The notes under the pieces: generated by a model
What the model was told of the DNA's origin: nothing
The model's database searches: none
Seen by the model: the letters and a program-made list of their open reading frames with translations, nothing else
Made by a program: the position numbers and the translations under genes
Shown: one piece after another, positions 1 to 8,539 of the stretch
Layout: each line of letters starts with the position of its first letter
How positions within the stretch are numbered: position 1 is the first letter of the stretch
Assembly: GCA_040400005.1 (NCBI GenBank)
Contig: JBBARC010000007.1
Location: 1-64,000, forward strand
Direction: 5' to 3'
DNA: 64,000 bases
Source: JBBARC01 sp040400005
GTDB lineage: Bacteria; Pseudomonadota; Alphaproteobacteria; Acetobacterales; Acetobacteraceae

Positions 1-60
1 GGGGGTTATGGAGGGGGGGAAGAAGTGAGGGGTGGCTAAGGTTAGGGTTAAGGCTAAGAA

Positions 61-96
61 TCTTCTTTTCTGAAGAAAAGAGGCAAAAGACTTTTA
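61..96 (-). repeat. Family A palindromic repeat, half-copy 1
   Basis: An AT-rich hairpin (CTTCTTTTC paired with GAAAAGAgG) is followed by GCAAAAGACTTTTA. The same element recurs about 15 times in intergenic spaces of this window. This copy lies about 100 bp beyond the 3' end of the leftward EamA gene, so it could act as its terminator. The first 60 bases of the window are G-rich with no recognisable gene. Confidence 0.85.
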
Positions 97-187
97 TGAT
101 GAATGGGGCTGGGGGAGCGCGGATACCGTGCTTTCCGCGGGGGATGCAGCATTGGGTTGAAACGCGCATCGGTGTTTGCGGCACCAT

Positions 188-218
188 GGCGGGTTTAAGG
201 AACCCGCCCTACGGTTTC
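188..218. repeat. Family B hairpin repeat, copy 1
   Basis: Arms GGCGGGTT and AACCCGCC enclose a 5-base loop and are followed by CTACGGTTTC. A second copy at 1368-1398 differs at one of 31 positions. This copy supplies the last codons and stop codon of the EamA gene, so the element has been co-opted as its 3' end. Confidence 0.85.
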
Positions 219-1157
219 TGGTTGTGGGGCGGGGTTTTTGGCAAAAACGTGCATGGCGACGATGACGCCGGCGATGAGTAGGGCGGCACCTAGGGATTGG
301 GTGGGGTTTGGTCGCGTTGCTTGGTAGGCGGCGCTGTAGATTAGGGCGAAAATTGTTTCGAACACGATGAGTTGCCCGGCCAGCGACACGGGTAGGCGCC
401 TTGTTGCGACCGACCATGACCAGGTGGCGGCCCAGGAGGAGAGCAGGCCGGCGCCCAGGCTTGCGACGATCAGGTGCAGCGCGGGCGGGGCACTTAGACC
501 CAGTGTGGGCAGCATTGACCAGCCGGCGAGCCCGCCTGCCAGAACGATGGGGGCGAGCGGTAGGAGTGAGCCTACGCCTGCTAGGGCGGTCCAGGTGAGC
601 GGTGACATGGTTTGGCGGTCGGCCAACGCGCGGTCGTTGATGATGGCGTACCAGGCCCACATTCCCAACGCTAACAAGGTGAGGGCGACGCCAGTGATGA
701 ACGTGGGCAAGGTGCCGTGCGCGCGGGCTTGGGTGAGTGCTGATCCGTTGACTGCCAACAGGCCGGTGGCAATCAAAATCAGTGAGGGCAGTAGTTTTCT
801 TGCAGGGATGCGGTGTTCGCCGCGGTTGCCGAGGATGCCGATGACCACTGGCAGGCAGCCAATGATGAGGGCGACCACGGCCGGCCCGGCGCGCGGCACG
901 GCGAGCGACATGACCAGGTAGTAGCCGGCGTTGCCGGCAAAGCCCAGCTGGGTGATGAGGATCCAATCGCGCCGGTTGAGGGCGCGCAATGTTTGGAACT
1001 TGCTGGGGGCGAGGACGGCAAGCGACGCTAATCCGAAGACGAGGTAGCGGCCGATGGTGAGGTCGAACGGTGAATAGGGGGCGGCGAGTAGGGGGGCGAT
1101 GAAGGCAAAACCCCAGAGGGCGCCGGTGATGATGCCGGCTAGCAGGCCTATGAGCAC
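195..1157 (-). CDS. EamA/DMT-superfamily transporter
   Basis: This is a 320-residue, almost wholly hydrophobic protein with about ten predicted membrane helices in two halves, the usual architecture of EamA (DUF6) drug/metabolite exporters. The N-terminal helix contains GALWGFAF, a typical family start with small residues and a tryptophan. The start codon is GTG at 1157. The C-terminus, ETVGRVP, is encoded inside hairpin repeat B, so the natural end may have been altered by that element. The substrate cannot be told. A long Pro/Arg-rich frame on the same strand is a composition artefact. Confidence 0.85.
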   Translation of the reverse strand: MLIGLLAGIITGALWGFAFIAPLLAAPYSPFDLTIGRYLVFGLASLAVLAPSKFQTLRALNRRDWILITQLGFAGNAGYYLVMSLAVPRAGPAVVALIIGCLPVVIGILGNRGEHRIPARKLLPSLILIATGLLAVNGSALTQARAHGTLPTFITGVALTLLALGMWAWYAIINDRALADRQTMSPLTWTALAGVGSLLPLAPIVLAGGLAGWSMLPTLGLSAPPALHLIVASLGAGLLSSWAATWSWSVATRRLPVSLAGQLIVFETIFALIYSAAYQATRPNPTQSLGAALLIAGVIVAMHVFAKNPAPQPETVGRVP

Positions 1158-1367
1158 GGGTGCGCCTTGGGGCTTTGTGCGGCGCTGGGGGGCGCGGGGG
1201 TTTGCATGAGGTATCCGATCGTTGGGCGCTTTTGGGTGCGCGTTTATCGGATTGGGCGGTTGTTGGGGAGTCGGTGGGCGCGGGGCAATGTTGGGGGGTG
1301 TCGCCGCGCGTTGGCGTTGGTGGGTGGGGCGATGGGTTCATGGTGGGGTGGGGATTTGGAGTGGCAC

Positions 1368-1398
1368 GGCGGGTTGAAGGAACCCGCCCTACGGTTTC
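1368..1398. repeat. Family B hairpin repeat, copy 2
   Basis: Same 31-base element as at 188-218 and in the same orientation, with a single difference in the loop. It sits 10 bases beyond the stop codon of the leftward DUF1203 gene. The two copies flank the EamA gene as direct repeats. Confidence 0.85.
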
Positions 1399-1408
1399 GG
1401 TATTGTTA

Positions 1409-1885
1409 CTAAATATCGGGGGCGCGGTCGGCGCGGGCGGCGTAGCAGCCGTGGGCGGCGTTGTGGATGTGGATGTAGGCTATGTCGGGGTTTTCGAAGA
1501 GTTGGGCGAGCGTTTCGGGGAGGGTGGCGGCGGTGGCCAGCGTTGCGGTTTTTAGCAGGCCGGTTGCGCAGAAGGCGCGTAGGGCGAGGGGGCGGTTGGT
1601 GAGGATTTCGGGGATTTCGTTGATCGCGGGGGTGGCGAAAATGGCGTTTTCGCGCACGTAGATGGCGTAGTTGGATTGGTAGGGGGTTTTTGCCGGCTGG
1701 TGCTGGTGGTTGAGTAGTAGCAGGGTTTCGCCGATGGCTGCATCGACCAGGCTTATGCGGCACGGGTAGCCGGGGTGGGAGGTTGCGGTGACGCGTAGGG
1801 TGTTGTTTTGGGCCAGGGCTTCGTCTGGCAGGCCAAACAGATGGGCGAAAGTTTCGTGGGGCAGGGCGGAAATTTGAAAAGACAT
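1409..1885 (-). CDS. DUF1203 domain-containing protein
   Basis: The 158-residue protein matches the DUF1203 family over its full length: a segment around residues 40-60 with GYPCRISLVDA, a central YQSNYAIYVRE, and a C-terminal AYIHIHNAAHGCYAAR. The function of the family is not known. There is no signal peptide. The gene stands alone, transcribed leftward, with a family B hairpin just past its stop. The start ATG at 1885 begins MSFQISALP and is the only sensible start. Confidence 0.8.
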   Translation of the reverse strand: MSFQISALPHETFAHLFGLPDEALAQNNTLRVTATSHPGYPCRISLVDAAIGETLLLLNHQHQPAKTPYQSNYAIYVRENAIFATPAINEIPEILTNRPLALRAFCATGLLKTATLATAATLPETLAQLFENPDIAYIHIHNAAHGCYAARADRAPDI

Positions 1886-2037
1886 TGTGGTGGCTCCATC
1901 GGGGTTGCAATGAAGCGGTGTTAGGTCGGGCGGGGTGCGCGTTCACTCCGTTTTTGCATGGGCAATTAAAAAGAACGGCAAGCTGGCTGAGCCTGTCCGT
2001 AATTCTGTGTTCGGGGCATAATTTACGTCGAGGAGCG

Positions 2038-2300
2038 TATTATGCCAAGCAAACCCAGGACAGCAAACCCAGGACGTCTGCGCGTGATCTGTCCGGCCTG
2101 CCGGCCATACCGAAGGAACGGATCTCGCTGTTTGTAAAGGGTTCGATGACCGGGGAGGCCATCAACGAGTTGGGCCTGGCCTTCAAAAAGGCGCTGGTCG
2201 AGGCGGCGATGGGGGCCGAACTTAGCCACCACCTTGGCTACGGAGCGGGCGACGCCAAGCCTGATCAGGTCACCAACCAACGTAATGGCAGCACCGCCCG
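2038..2300 (+). pseudogene. IS256-family transposase, N-terminal remnant
   Basis: The translated segment contains LPAIPKERISLFVKG, GEAINELGLAFKKALVEAA and AELSHHLGYGAGDAKPDQ followed by TNQRNGSTA, the characteristic N-terminus of IS256 (mutator-type) transposases. Homology stops near 2297, before the catalytic DDE domain. The natural ATG (2042, MPSKPRTANPG) is in another reading frame. A direct duplication CAAACCCAGGACAG / CAAACCCAGGACG at 2049-2075 probably produced the frameshift. No intact insertion-sequence ends were identified. Confidence 0.85.
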
Positions 2301-2352
2301 GCTGGTCGTATGGACGGGATAAGCTCCGGGTTTTTGGTGGGTTCAAATCGAA

Positions 2353-2400
2353 GGCGCGTCACGCGAAGGCGTGCTGCGCACGAAGCCCTTGGCCTTCCTT
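2353..2400 (-). repeat. Family C palindromic repeat, copy 1
   Basis: Read on the minus strand this segment matches 9288-9336 at 44 of 49 positions by eye. It includes GGGCTTCGTGCGCAG and CTTCGCGTGACGC. It abuts the stop codon of the leftward GloVer-repeat gene. Confidence 0.75.
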
Positions 2401-3686
2401 CACGGCACCGCGTACACCGTGCCCAGGCCTTTGGTGCTGGCGGATGCGGTGCCCAGCAGTGTGCCGTGGCCGGTTGCCAGCAGGCCGGCCAGTGGGGTTG
2501 CGCCAAGCTTGCCGCTGGCGAAGGCAGCCAGTTTGGTTTCGATGGCAGTGCCGCCGGGACTGAGCGCTGCCGGCAGTAGCGCGAATACCAGGCCGCGGGC
2601 GTTTGGCCCGCCGCCACCGCTGGCGGTGGTGCCATACAGCGTGCCGGCCGGGGCCACGTTGCGCGTATTATCGGTAATCAGCGCGCCGCGCGGGTAGGCG
2701 CCATCGCCACCATTGCTAAAGCTGTGTTCAACCGTTTCCACCCATCCGGCGGGTGATGCTTTTAGCGAAACTACCGTGCCCGCACTGCTGGCATAGGCAC
2801 CGCCGCGCATGGTGGTTGCGTAAATGCCGTCGGCTGTGATCAGCGGCGTAGATTGCGGTTGGCTGCCATCTCCCGGCGCGCCAAAACCGTGCAGGGTAGT
2901 TAGTGTCCATGGGCCAGTGCGTGGTGCGGTGGGGCTGGGGGTAAGGGCAAAGATCGTGCCGCAGCCGCCGGGGCAGGTGGTAGGGCCGCCGAAGGTTGCC
3001 GTGCCATATAAGGTGCCATCGGTGGCACGGGTGACACCTTCGCCGGGGTTGGCGCCATCGGTGCCAATAAAACTGTGCAGGGTCGCGGCCACCCAAACGG
3101 TTGCCGGGGCAACAGGCGCTGCCAGCCTAAACACCGTGCCTAAATTGGCAGCGCCGCCTAGTTGGGTGGTGCCGTACAGGGTGTTGCCGCTGAGGCTGAT
3201 CGGCCCGCTTGGTGCCGCGCCATCGGCGTTACCGGTAAAATTTTGCAAAATGGTTTCCGGCCAGGGCAGGGTGTTGGCGGGTTGCGGGGCGAGCGCAAAC
3301 ACCGTGCCTAACCCTGCCGCGCCGCCGGCGCTGGTGGTGCCATACAGCGTGCCATTGGGGCTAACCGCCAACGCCCCCAGCGGGTAGGCGCCATCGCCAT
3401 TACCCTGGAAATTATACAAAATTTGGCTGGTGTAGGCGGTGCTGCCGGGGGCTGGCGGTAGCAGGCGAAACACCGTGCCAAACCCGGCACTGCCGCCAGT
3501 GGCGGTGGTGCCATAGACAGTCCCGGCGCTGTCGCTGATCAACGCGCCGCTTGGGGTTGCGCCATCGATTTTGCCGGTTGCCGCGCCACTAAACCGATGA
3601 ATAAGGGTTGGCAGCGGGGCGGCGTTTGCCGCACTTGCTGCAACCATCAGGGCCAACACGGCAGGGCTAGATTTAGAGATGGGCAT
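2400..3686 (-). CDS. Secreted GloVer-repeat protein
   Basis: The 428-residue protein has a signal peptide ending at ASAANA (about residue 22). It then carries about seven repeats of roughly 50 residues built on TLYGTTxxGGxxxxGTVF. This is the pattern of the Gloeo_Verruco (GloVer) tandem repeat, TIGR03803, which probably folds as a beta-propeller. No C-terminal anchor is seen. A purine-rich stretch (GGGGGAAAATCAGC on the minus strand) precedes the ATG at 3686. Function is unknown; extracellular or periplasmic location is inferred from the signal peptide. Confidence 0.85.
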   Translation of the reverse strand: MPISKSSPAVLALMVAASAANAAPLPTLIHRFSGAATGKIDGATPSGALISDSAGTVYGTTATGGSAGFGTVFRLLPPAPGSTAYTSQILYNFQGNGDGAYPLGALAVSPNGTLYGTTSAGGAAGLGTVFALAPQPANTLPWPETILQNFTGNADGAAPSGPISLSGNTLYGTTQLGGAANLGTVFRLAAPVAPATVWVAATLHSFIGTDGANPGEGVTRATDGTLYGTATFGGPTTCPGGCGTIFALTPSPTAPRTGPWTLTTLHGFGAPGDGSQPQSTPLITADGIYATTMRGGAYASSAGTVVSLKASPAGWVETVEHSFSNGGDGAYPRGALITDNTRNVAPAGTLYGTTASGGGGPNARGLVFALLPAALSPGGTAIETKLAAFASGKLGATPLAGLLATGHGTLLGTASASTKGLGTVYAVP

Positions 3687-3879
3687 GCTGATTTTCCCCC
3701 GGTTTTGGCGGCGCTTATTCGCAGACCCACAATAACGGCAGTTTGCCCAGGCAGGGAAGTGACTTGCGCCGCAGTAACCCCGTGCGCGACAGCATTATCT
3801 TTTTATTTCAGTGCAGTAAGGGTTGCATGACGATTTTGCGTCAGGCAACCCCACTTGGTTTGCCTAAGCTGTACGCTGC

Positions 3880-4260
3880 CTAACCAGCAGGGCCCACCCG
3901 GAAGATGCACAGTTTGTTGCCATCCAGATCGCGAAAATAGGCACCATAAAACCCATCCGGGTCGTCGCCGCGCACACCGGGGGCGCCTTCATCGGTGCCG
4001 CCCAAGGCCAGGGCTTTGGCGTGCACGGCATCCACTTGCGCGCGGGTGTTGGCCGCCAGGCTCACCATGGTGCCGTTGCCGGGCGATGCGGTGCCGCCAT
4101 CATACGGGGTGCAAACCCCCAGCATGGGGCCGCTCGATGCCCACAGCTGCATGCGGTCAAATCCCATGGCGCGCTTGGCGCCGAACAGGGCGAGCAGTTC
4201 ATCATAAAACGCTTTGGCGCGGGGCAGGTCGTTGCTGCCTAACAGGGTGTAGCCAATCAT
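3880..4260 (-). CDS. VOC family protein (glyoxalase/bleomycin resistance fold)
   Basis: The 126 residues begin [22 protein letters not shown] and end [19 protein letters not shown], the hallmark first and last beta-alpha-beta units of vicinal oxygen chelate proteins. The size fits a single-module family member. Such proteins include lyases, dioxygenases and resistance proteins, and the sequence does not say which this is. The gene is isolated, with 186 bp to the divergent yebC. Confidence 0.85.
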   Translation of the reverse strand: MIGYTLLGSNDLPRAKAFYDELLALFGAKRAMGFDRMQLWASSGPMLGVCTPYDGGTASPGNGTMVSLAANTRAQVDAVHAKALALGGTDEGAPGVRGDDPDGFYGAYFRDLDGNKLCIFRVGPAG

Positions 4261-4446
4261 GGGGGACGCCTCCGGTTGGGTTTTTTAGGGGTGGGTTGGC
4301 GGCGCTGGTATGCCAGGGCGGTGGTGCTGGGGCAAACTTGCTGTCGGGTGATGTGGCCCCCTTGGTGTTGGCCCCTAGTGGCAAAACCCGCGCCACTTGG
4401 TAGAACCGCCCACCACGCGTGGTTCACCAAACAAAAAAGGGCGCTG

Positions 4447-5199
4447 ATGGCCGGCCATAGTCAGTTCAAAAATATCATGCACCGCAAGGGCGCACAGGAT
4501 GCGCGGCGGGCCCGGCAATTCGCCAAATTTATCCGCGAAATCACCGTCTCGGCCAAGGCTGGCCTGCCTGATCCGGCGATGAACCCGCGGCTGCGCGCCG
4601 CCATTCTGGCTGCCAACAAGGCCAACATGCCGCGCGATACGGTGGAGCGGGCGATTAAAAAAGCCTCCGGCACCGGTGCCGCCGAAGATTATTTTGATGT
4701 GCGCTACGAAGGCCGCGGCCCGGCCGGTGTTGCACTTATTGTGGAAACATTGACCGATAACCGTAACCGCACGGCATCTGATGTGCGGTCGGCGTTTTCC
4801 AAACACGGTGGCGCGCTGGGTGAAACCAATTCGGTTTCGTTCATGTTCGACAGGCTCGGCATTGTGCGGTTTCTGCCCGCCGTCGCCACCGCCGATGCCA
4901 TGCTGGAAGCGGCGATTGAGGCCGGCGCCGATGATGTGGTGAGCGATACCGCCGCGCACGAAATCACTTGCCAGATCGACGATTTTTTCGCCGTGCGCGA
5001 TGCACTGGAAGCTAAATTTGGCGCCCCTGACGACGCCAAACTCGATTGGCGCCCGCGCGATGGCGTGGTGTTGAACGAATCGCAGGCGATATCCGTGCTA
5101 AAACTGATCGACACGCTGGAAGATAACGACGACGTGCAAAACGTTTACGCCAATTTCGATATCCCCGAGCAGGTCATGCAAAAGCTGTCCGGCGGATGA
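4447..5199 (+). CDS. YebC/PmpR family DNA-binding regulator
   Basis: The start chosen (ATG 4447) gives the canonical [19 protein letters not shown] and a 250-residue protein of normal family length. The usual landmarks follow: [23 protein letters not shown] near residues 50-75 and the [19 protein letters not shown] segment. A longer in-frame extension upstream is not conserved and is rejected. The next gene, ruvC, overlaps the stop codon by 4 bases, an arrangement common in Alphaproteobacteria. Some YebC homologues are reported to act in translation as well as transcription. Confidence 0.95.
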   Translation: MAGHSQFKNIMHRKGAQDARRARQFAKFIREITVSAKAGLPDPAMNPRLRAAILAANKANMPRDTVERAIKKASGTGAAEDYFDVRYEGRGPAGVALIVETLTDNRNRTASDVRSAFSKHGGALGETNSVSFMFDRLGIVRFLPAVATADAMLEAAIEAGADDVVSDTAAHEITCQIDDFFAVRDALEAKFGAPDDAKLDWRPRDGVVLNESQAISVLKLIDTLEDNDDVQNVYANFDIPEQVMQKLSGG

Positions 5200-5726
5200 G
5201 TTTGGCGCCGCCTGCAACCGTACGGGTGCTGGGCATTGACCCCGGCTTGCGCTTTACCGGCTGGGGGCTGATCGGCGTGTGTGGCAACCGGCTGAGCCAC
5301 ATCGCCGATGGCGTGCTGGCGGGGGACGCAAGCCTGCCGGTGCCGGAACGGTTACGCGCGCTGTTTGTGGCACTTACTGCGCTGATCGACGCGCATAAAC
5401 CCGATGAAGCGGCGGTGGAAGAAACTTACGTTAACCGCAATGGTGCGGCCACCCTAAAACTCGGCTATGCCCGCGGCGTTGCCTTGCTGGTGCCGGCACT
5501 GGCGGGGATACCGGTTGCCGAATATGGGGCGAAATCGGTGAAACTGGCCGTTGTCGGCAATGGCAACGCCGAAAAAATACAGGTGGCGGAAATGGTGCGG
5601 CGTTTATTGCCAGGGGCAAAAACCACCCGTGCCGATGCCGCCGATGCGCTGGCGGTGGCCATTTGCCATGCCCATAGGCGGGGCAGTGCAGCCCGTGTGG
5701 CCCATGCTTTGCGTGGTGCCGCATGA
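5196..5726 (+). CDS. ruvC: Holliday junction endonuclease RuvC
   Basis: The 176-residue protein resolves Holliday junctions by paired nicking. It shows [12 protein letters not shown] with the first catalytic aspartate, [12 protein letters not shown] with the glutamate, and the C-terminal [15 protein letters not shown] with the last acidic residues. Length is typical. Its ATG overlaps the yebC stop by 4 bases and its stop overlaps the ruvA start by 4 bases, so yebC-ruvC-ruvA are translationally coupled. Confidence 0.95.
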   Translation: MSLAPPATVRVLGIDPGLRFTGWGLIGVCGNRLSHIADGVLAGDASLPVPERLRALFVALTALIDAHKPDEAAVEETYVNRNGAATLKLGYARGVALLVPALAGIPVAEYGAKSVKLAVVGNGNAEKIQVAEMVRRLLPGAKTTRADAADALAVAICHAHRRGSAARVAHALRGAA

Positions 5727-6337
5727 TCGCGCAATTAACCGGCGTGGTCGCCGCCTTGGAAGATGGGCGCTGCGTGATTGATGTGCACGGGGTGGGCTAT
5801 TTGGTGCAGGCATCCGCCCGTACCCTAAGCGCGCTACCCGAAGCGCCCGCCATTGCCCGCGTGCTGATCGAAACGGTGGTGCGCGAAGATGCCATTTTGC
5901 TGTTCGGCTTTGCCGATGCGGCGGAACGGGAGTGGTTCAGGTTGCTTACCACCGTGCAGGGGGTAGGGGCCAAGGTTGCATTGGCGTTGCTATCGGCCTT
6001 GCCACCGGCAGCGTTGGCGGCCGCCATTGCCACCGGCGATCGGGTAAGTTTGGGCCGCGCACCTGGGGTGGGGCCCAAACTGGCGCAACGCTTGGTATCC
6101 GAACTGGCGGGTAAAGTGGGTGGGTTGCCGACTGGGGTCGCGTTTGCGCCGGCGGGGTTTGCTGTGCTGCCGGCGGCACCGGCCGGGTTGGCGGCCGATC
6201 TGGTTTCGGCGCTGCTGAATTTGGGCTACCGGCGGGCGGAAGCGGAGCCTGCCGTGGCCCGGGTTTTGGCCCGCTTGGGTGATGCGGTTGGGGTGGATGT
6301 TGGGGTGCGGGCGGCGTTGAAGGAGTTGGCGCGGTAG
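5723..6337 (+). CDS. ruvA: Holliday junction helicase subunit RuvA
   Basis: The 204-residue protein binds four-way junctions and loads the RuvB motor. It starts [21 protein letters not shown] (OB fold). It carries two helix-hairpin-helix motifs, GVGAKVALALLSALP and GVGPKLAQRLVSELAGK, and the C-terminal RuvB-binding domain (LVSALLNLGYRRAEAEPAV). The expected ruvB does not follow: 7 bases after the stop a convergent toxin-antitoxin operon begins. Confidence 0.95.
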   Translation: MIAQLTGVVAALEDGRCVIDVHGVGYLVQASARTLSALPEAPAIARVLIETVVREDAILLFGFADAAEREWFRLLTTVQGVGAKVALALLSALPPAALAAAIATGDRVSLGRAPGVGPKLAQRLVSELAGKVGGLPTGVAFAPAGFAVLPAAPAGLAADLVSALLNLGYRRAEAEPAVARVLARLGDAVGVDVGVRAALKELAR

Positions 6338-6344
6338 GGGGGGA

Positions 6345-6860
6345 TTACCCTGGCCGCGCGCTCACCGTTGCTTTCTTCGCAGTTGCCAGCGGCAGAAAAA
6401 GCACCACTGGGCGGCTGATGAAACGGCGAAAGCCATGGACCTGGTAAAACGCCACAGCGGACTCGTCTTTCGCCTCAACCACCAGCGCAAAAGCCGCCGT
6501 ATCCCCCTTTAAAACGCGCAAGGCGGCATCGGCCAGCAAAGCACTGCCCAAGCCCTGGCGATGGAAAGTTTGCGCTATGGCGAGGCGCCCGATCAGTGCT
6601 GCCGGCAGGCTAGGGTAGCGCGGCAGCAATTTTCGGGTGTCCGGCGGCAGCTCGGTTGCCGGAATACTGGTCGCGGCCAAGGTGTAGTACCCCCCAACCG
6701 CCCGGGTTGCGATGTCCACCGCAACAAAGCAGCTCGCCACCAAACGTTTCATATCCTGCGAGGCTTGCGTGCGAAAATACTGGTCAAGGCTAAGTGCGCC
6801 GCAGGAAAAACTGGTACGGTCATGCGTGCCAAGCGGTTCAATCGCAAAGCGCTGGGCCAC
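6345..6860 (-). CDS. GNAT-family acetyltransferase toxin (TacT/AtaT-like)
   Basis: The 171-residue GNAT protein has the acetyl-CoA pyrophosphate-binding motif HRQGLGSALLADA near residue 98 and the C-terminal SAVAFYQVHGFRRF. Its N-terminus, HDRTSFSCGALSLDQYFRTQASQD, is typical of the toxins paired with DUF1778 antitoxins. Known members acetylate the amino acid on charged tRNAs and stop translation. The DUF1778 gene lies directly upstream with a 2-base gap. The pair sits where ruvB would normally be found. Confidence 0.88.
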   Translation of the reverse strand: MAQRFAIEPLGTHDRTSFSCGALSLDQYFRTQASQDMKRLVASCFVAVDIATRAVGGYYTLAATSIPATELPPDTRKLLPRYPSLPAALIGRLAIAQTFHRQGLGSALLADAALRVLKGDTAAFALVVEAKDESAVAFYQVHGFRRFISRPVVLFLPLATAKKATVSARPG

Positions 6861-6862
6861 AA

Positions 6863-7144
6863 TCAGGCCCTAATCAGCTCACTATGGCGGCGAAAGGCGC
6901 GCTGCAGGGCCGGGCTCGGCTCGGGCGGGTTGAGAATGGCCGCCGCAAACGCCTGTTGGTCGTCAAGCGACAGCCGGATCATCTGCACCTGCTCAATCCG
7001 CTGCTCGGCGGCGGATTGTATGGCGGCGACGACGAAATCGGTCACCGATCGGCCGTCAAGTTCGGCTGCGCGCTTGAGCAACGCTTGTAAATCGGGGGTT
7101 ATACGGGCTTCGAGGCGCGCGGTTTTGGTGATGGTTTGGGACAT
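6863..7144 (-). CDS. DUF1778 (TacA/AtaR-like) antitoxin
   Basis: The 93-residue protein starts MSQTITKTARLEARITPDLQ, a ribbon-helix-helix DNA-binding domain. It continues with AAELDGRSVTDFVVAAI, which is diagnostic of DUF1778, and ends in a toxin-wrapping tail (NPPEPSPALQRAFRRH). I chose ATG 7144 because the 35-residue upstream extension lacks family similarity. It is first in a two-gene operon with the GNAT toxin and probably represses its own promoter in the 200 bp upstream, where I could not define an operator. Confidence 0.88.
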   Translation of the reverse strand: MSQTITKTARLEARITPDLQALLKRAAELDGRSVTDFVVAAIQSAAEQRIEQVQMIRLSLDDQQAFAAAILNPPEPSPALQRAFRRHSELIRA

Positions 7145-7346
7145 GGTCACTCCAAAGGCGCTCTGTACGGCAGAAAGCCGGGTGAGGTCAAGAAAAAGCC
7201 GGCGGGTTGAGCGCGGGCCTGGGTGCCCCGTCGGCCAAATTTTCCCCACCCCGTTCAGACTTGATCAACACCTGCCCCGTAAATTGCGACATCTGGGGTG
7301 CTCGTGAGACGCGGGTGCCCCGCCAGCTTCGCACAAGGGGTTCACC

Positions 7347-8468
7347 ATGTCAGCCAGCAAATCACTGCACATTGCCGCCGCCGGTACCACCACACCCGCA
7401 CCATTTATTATGCGCATGGGCTGCACCAATGCGTTGATTACCTACCGGGCGGCAGGCAACGAGGCGGTTTGTTTGCAGCGTGCCGAAAATGGTATGCAGC
7501 GCCTGGCGAATTTCGATCCTTCCAAAGGTGATATACTGGGCCTGAACGACATATTGGAACGTACCCAGGCGCATGCGAATTTATCGGATGTTGCCAACTA
7601 CATCACTAGCCAAACCGGCACGTTGGGCACCACCTTGTATATCGACCCCACCGGCACCGGCAAAACCGGCACTGCCTTTGCCTTTTTGCAAAATGTTTCG
7701 ACCAACGTTGCCGCCTTGGTTGCCAATGGCGGGATGAAATACGTGCCCGACCAGGTGGTGATGGCGCCACAATTTAACACGCCGTTTACGGTGCGGCCGG
7801 ATGGGTTGGAAACCATCTTGCTGCGCCCGATTGGGGCCGCCATGGCGCCGCAGGAGATCAAAAACTTTGATCCCACCAAGGGCGATGTGCTGGAATTAAA
7901 ATCTGCGCTGAACAAAACAGCGGCCCGCCCCGATCTCACAAATTTGGCAAGTTACGTCACCGCCACTTACACTGGTGGCAATACCGTGTTGTCGGTGGAT
8001 AGCACTGGGCACGGGCTTACCGGCACGGCGTTTGCGGTGTTGGATGGGGTGCATGTGAGTGTTGCGGATCTGGTCGCCGACCACGCCGTGGTGTTCGATC
8101 CCACCCAGACCAGCGTGTTGGCCAAGGCCGGCATGACTTTTATCTGCCGGCCTGAAGGCGCCGAAAACATTGTTCTGGCGGATGTGCATGGCAGCATGGC
8201 GGCCTCCCAAATTCAGGGGTTTTCGCTGGGCCTGGGTGATGGCGTGGATGTGATGAGCCAGCTCACCCACGCCGGCATTTCCACCGACCTCGCCAACATC
8301 GAAAATTACGTCACGGTTACGCACGCGGGCGGCAATACCAGTCTGTGGTTTGATGCAACCGGGGCAGGGCATAATGGCACCGCCGGCGGCACGCTGGAAG
8401 CGGTGTTTCAAAACAGCACTTTCGCAGTTAGCGATTTGCTGGCGCATTCGGCGCTGCAACTGGTGTAA
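7347..8468 (+). CDS. Protein of three type I secretion target-like domains
   Basis: The 373-residue protein contains three tandem copies of a unit of about 110 residues: I/F-x-FDPxKGD-L-L near the start, then SDVANYITSQTG / TNLASYVTATYTGGN / ANIENYVTVTHAGGN, then a TGxGxxGTAF segment and a closing V-DLLA. This matches the C-terminal type I secretion target domain (VC_A0849 subclass, TIGR03661), usually found once at the end of giant RTX adhesins. Here it stands alone, without RTX nonapeptides or an adhesin body. AAGGGG lies 7 bases before ATG 7347. No secretion ABC genes are nearby. Confidence 0.7.
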   Translation: MSASKSLHIAAAGTTTPAPFIMRMGCTNALITYRAAGNEAVCLQRAENGMQRLANFDPSKGDILGLNDILERTQAHANLSDVANYITSQTGTLGTTLYIDPTGTGKTGTAFAFLQNVSTNVAALVANGGMKYVPDQVVMAPQFNTPFTVRPDGLETILLRPIGAAMAPQEIKNFDPTKGDVLELKSALNKTAARPDLTNLASYVTATYTGGNTVLSVDSTGHGLTGTAFAVLDGVHVSVADLVADHAVVFDPTQTSVLAKAGMTFICRPEGAENIVLADVHGSMAASQIQGFSLGLGDGVDVMSQLTHAGISTDLANIENYVTVTHAGGNTSLWFDATGAGHNGTAGGTLEAVFQNSTFAVSDLLAHSALQLV

Positions 8469-8503
8469 TGGCGGCTTACGGCGATCAGGTTCCCGTTGGT
8501 TAC

Positions 8504-8539
8504 CCACAGATATATACCTGCAAAGGTGTATATCTGTGG
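8504..8539. promoter_or_regulatory. Near-perfect 15-bp palindrome over a GTG start
   Basis: Arms 8504-8518 and 8525-8539 (CCACAGATATATACC and its complement) match at 14 of 15 positions, with a TGCAAA centre. The palindrome lies 36 bases after the preceding stop codon and covers the GTG of the MazE-like fragment. It could be that gene's autoregulatory operator, or a hairpin ending the upstream transcript. It has no T-run. Confidence 0.7.

Noticed and set aside
94..1341. A 415-codon open frame on the minus strand overlapping the EamA gene
   Set aside because: The product is a Pro/Arg/His-rich low-complexity sequence with no domains, and the EamA frame explains the same DNA.
2310..2360. A sequence resembling a tRNA T-arm (GGTTCAAATCG) near the transposase remnant, considered as an attachment site
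   Set aside because: No acceptor stem, anticodon arm or CCA end could be folded around it.
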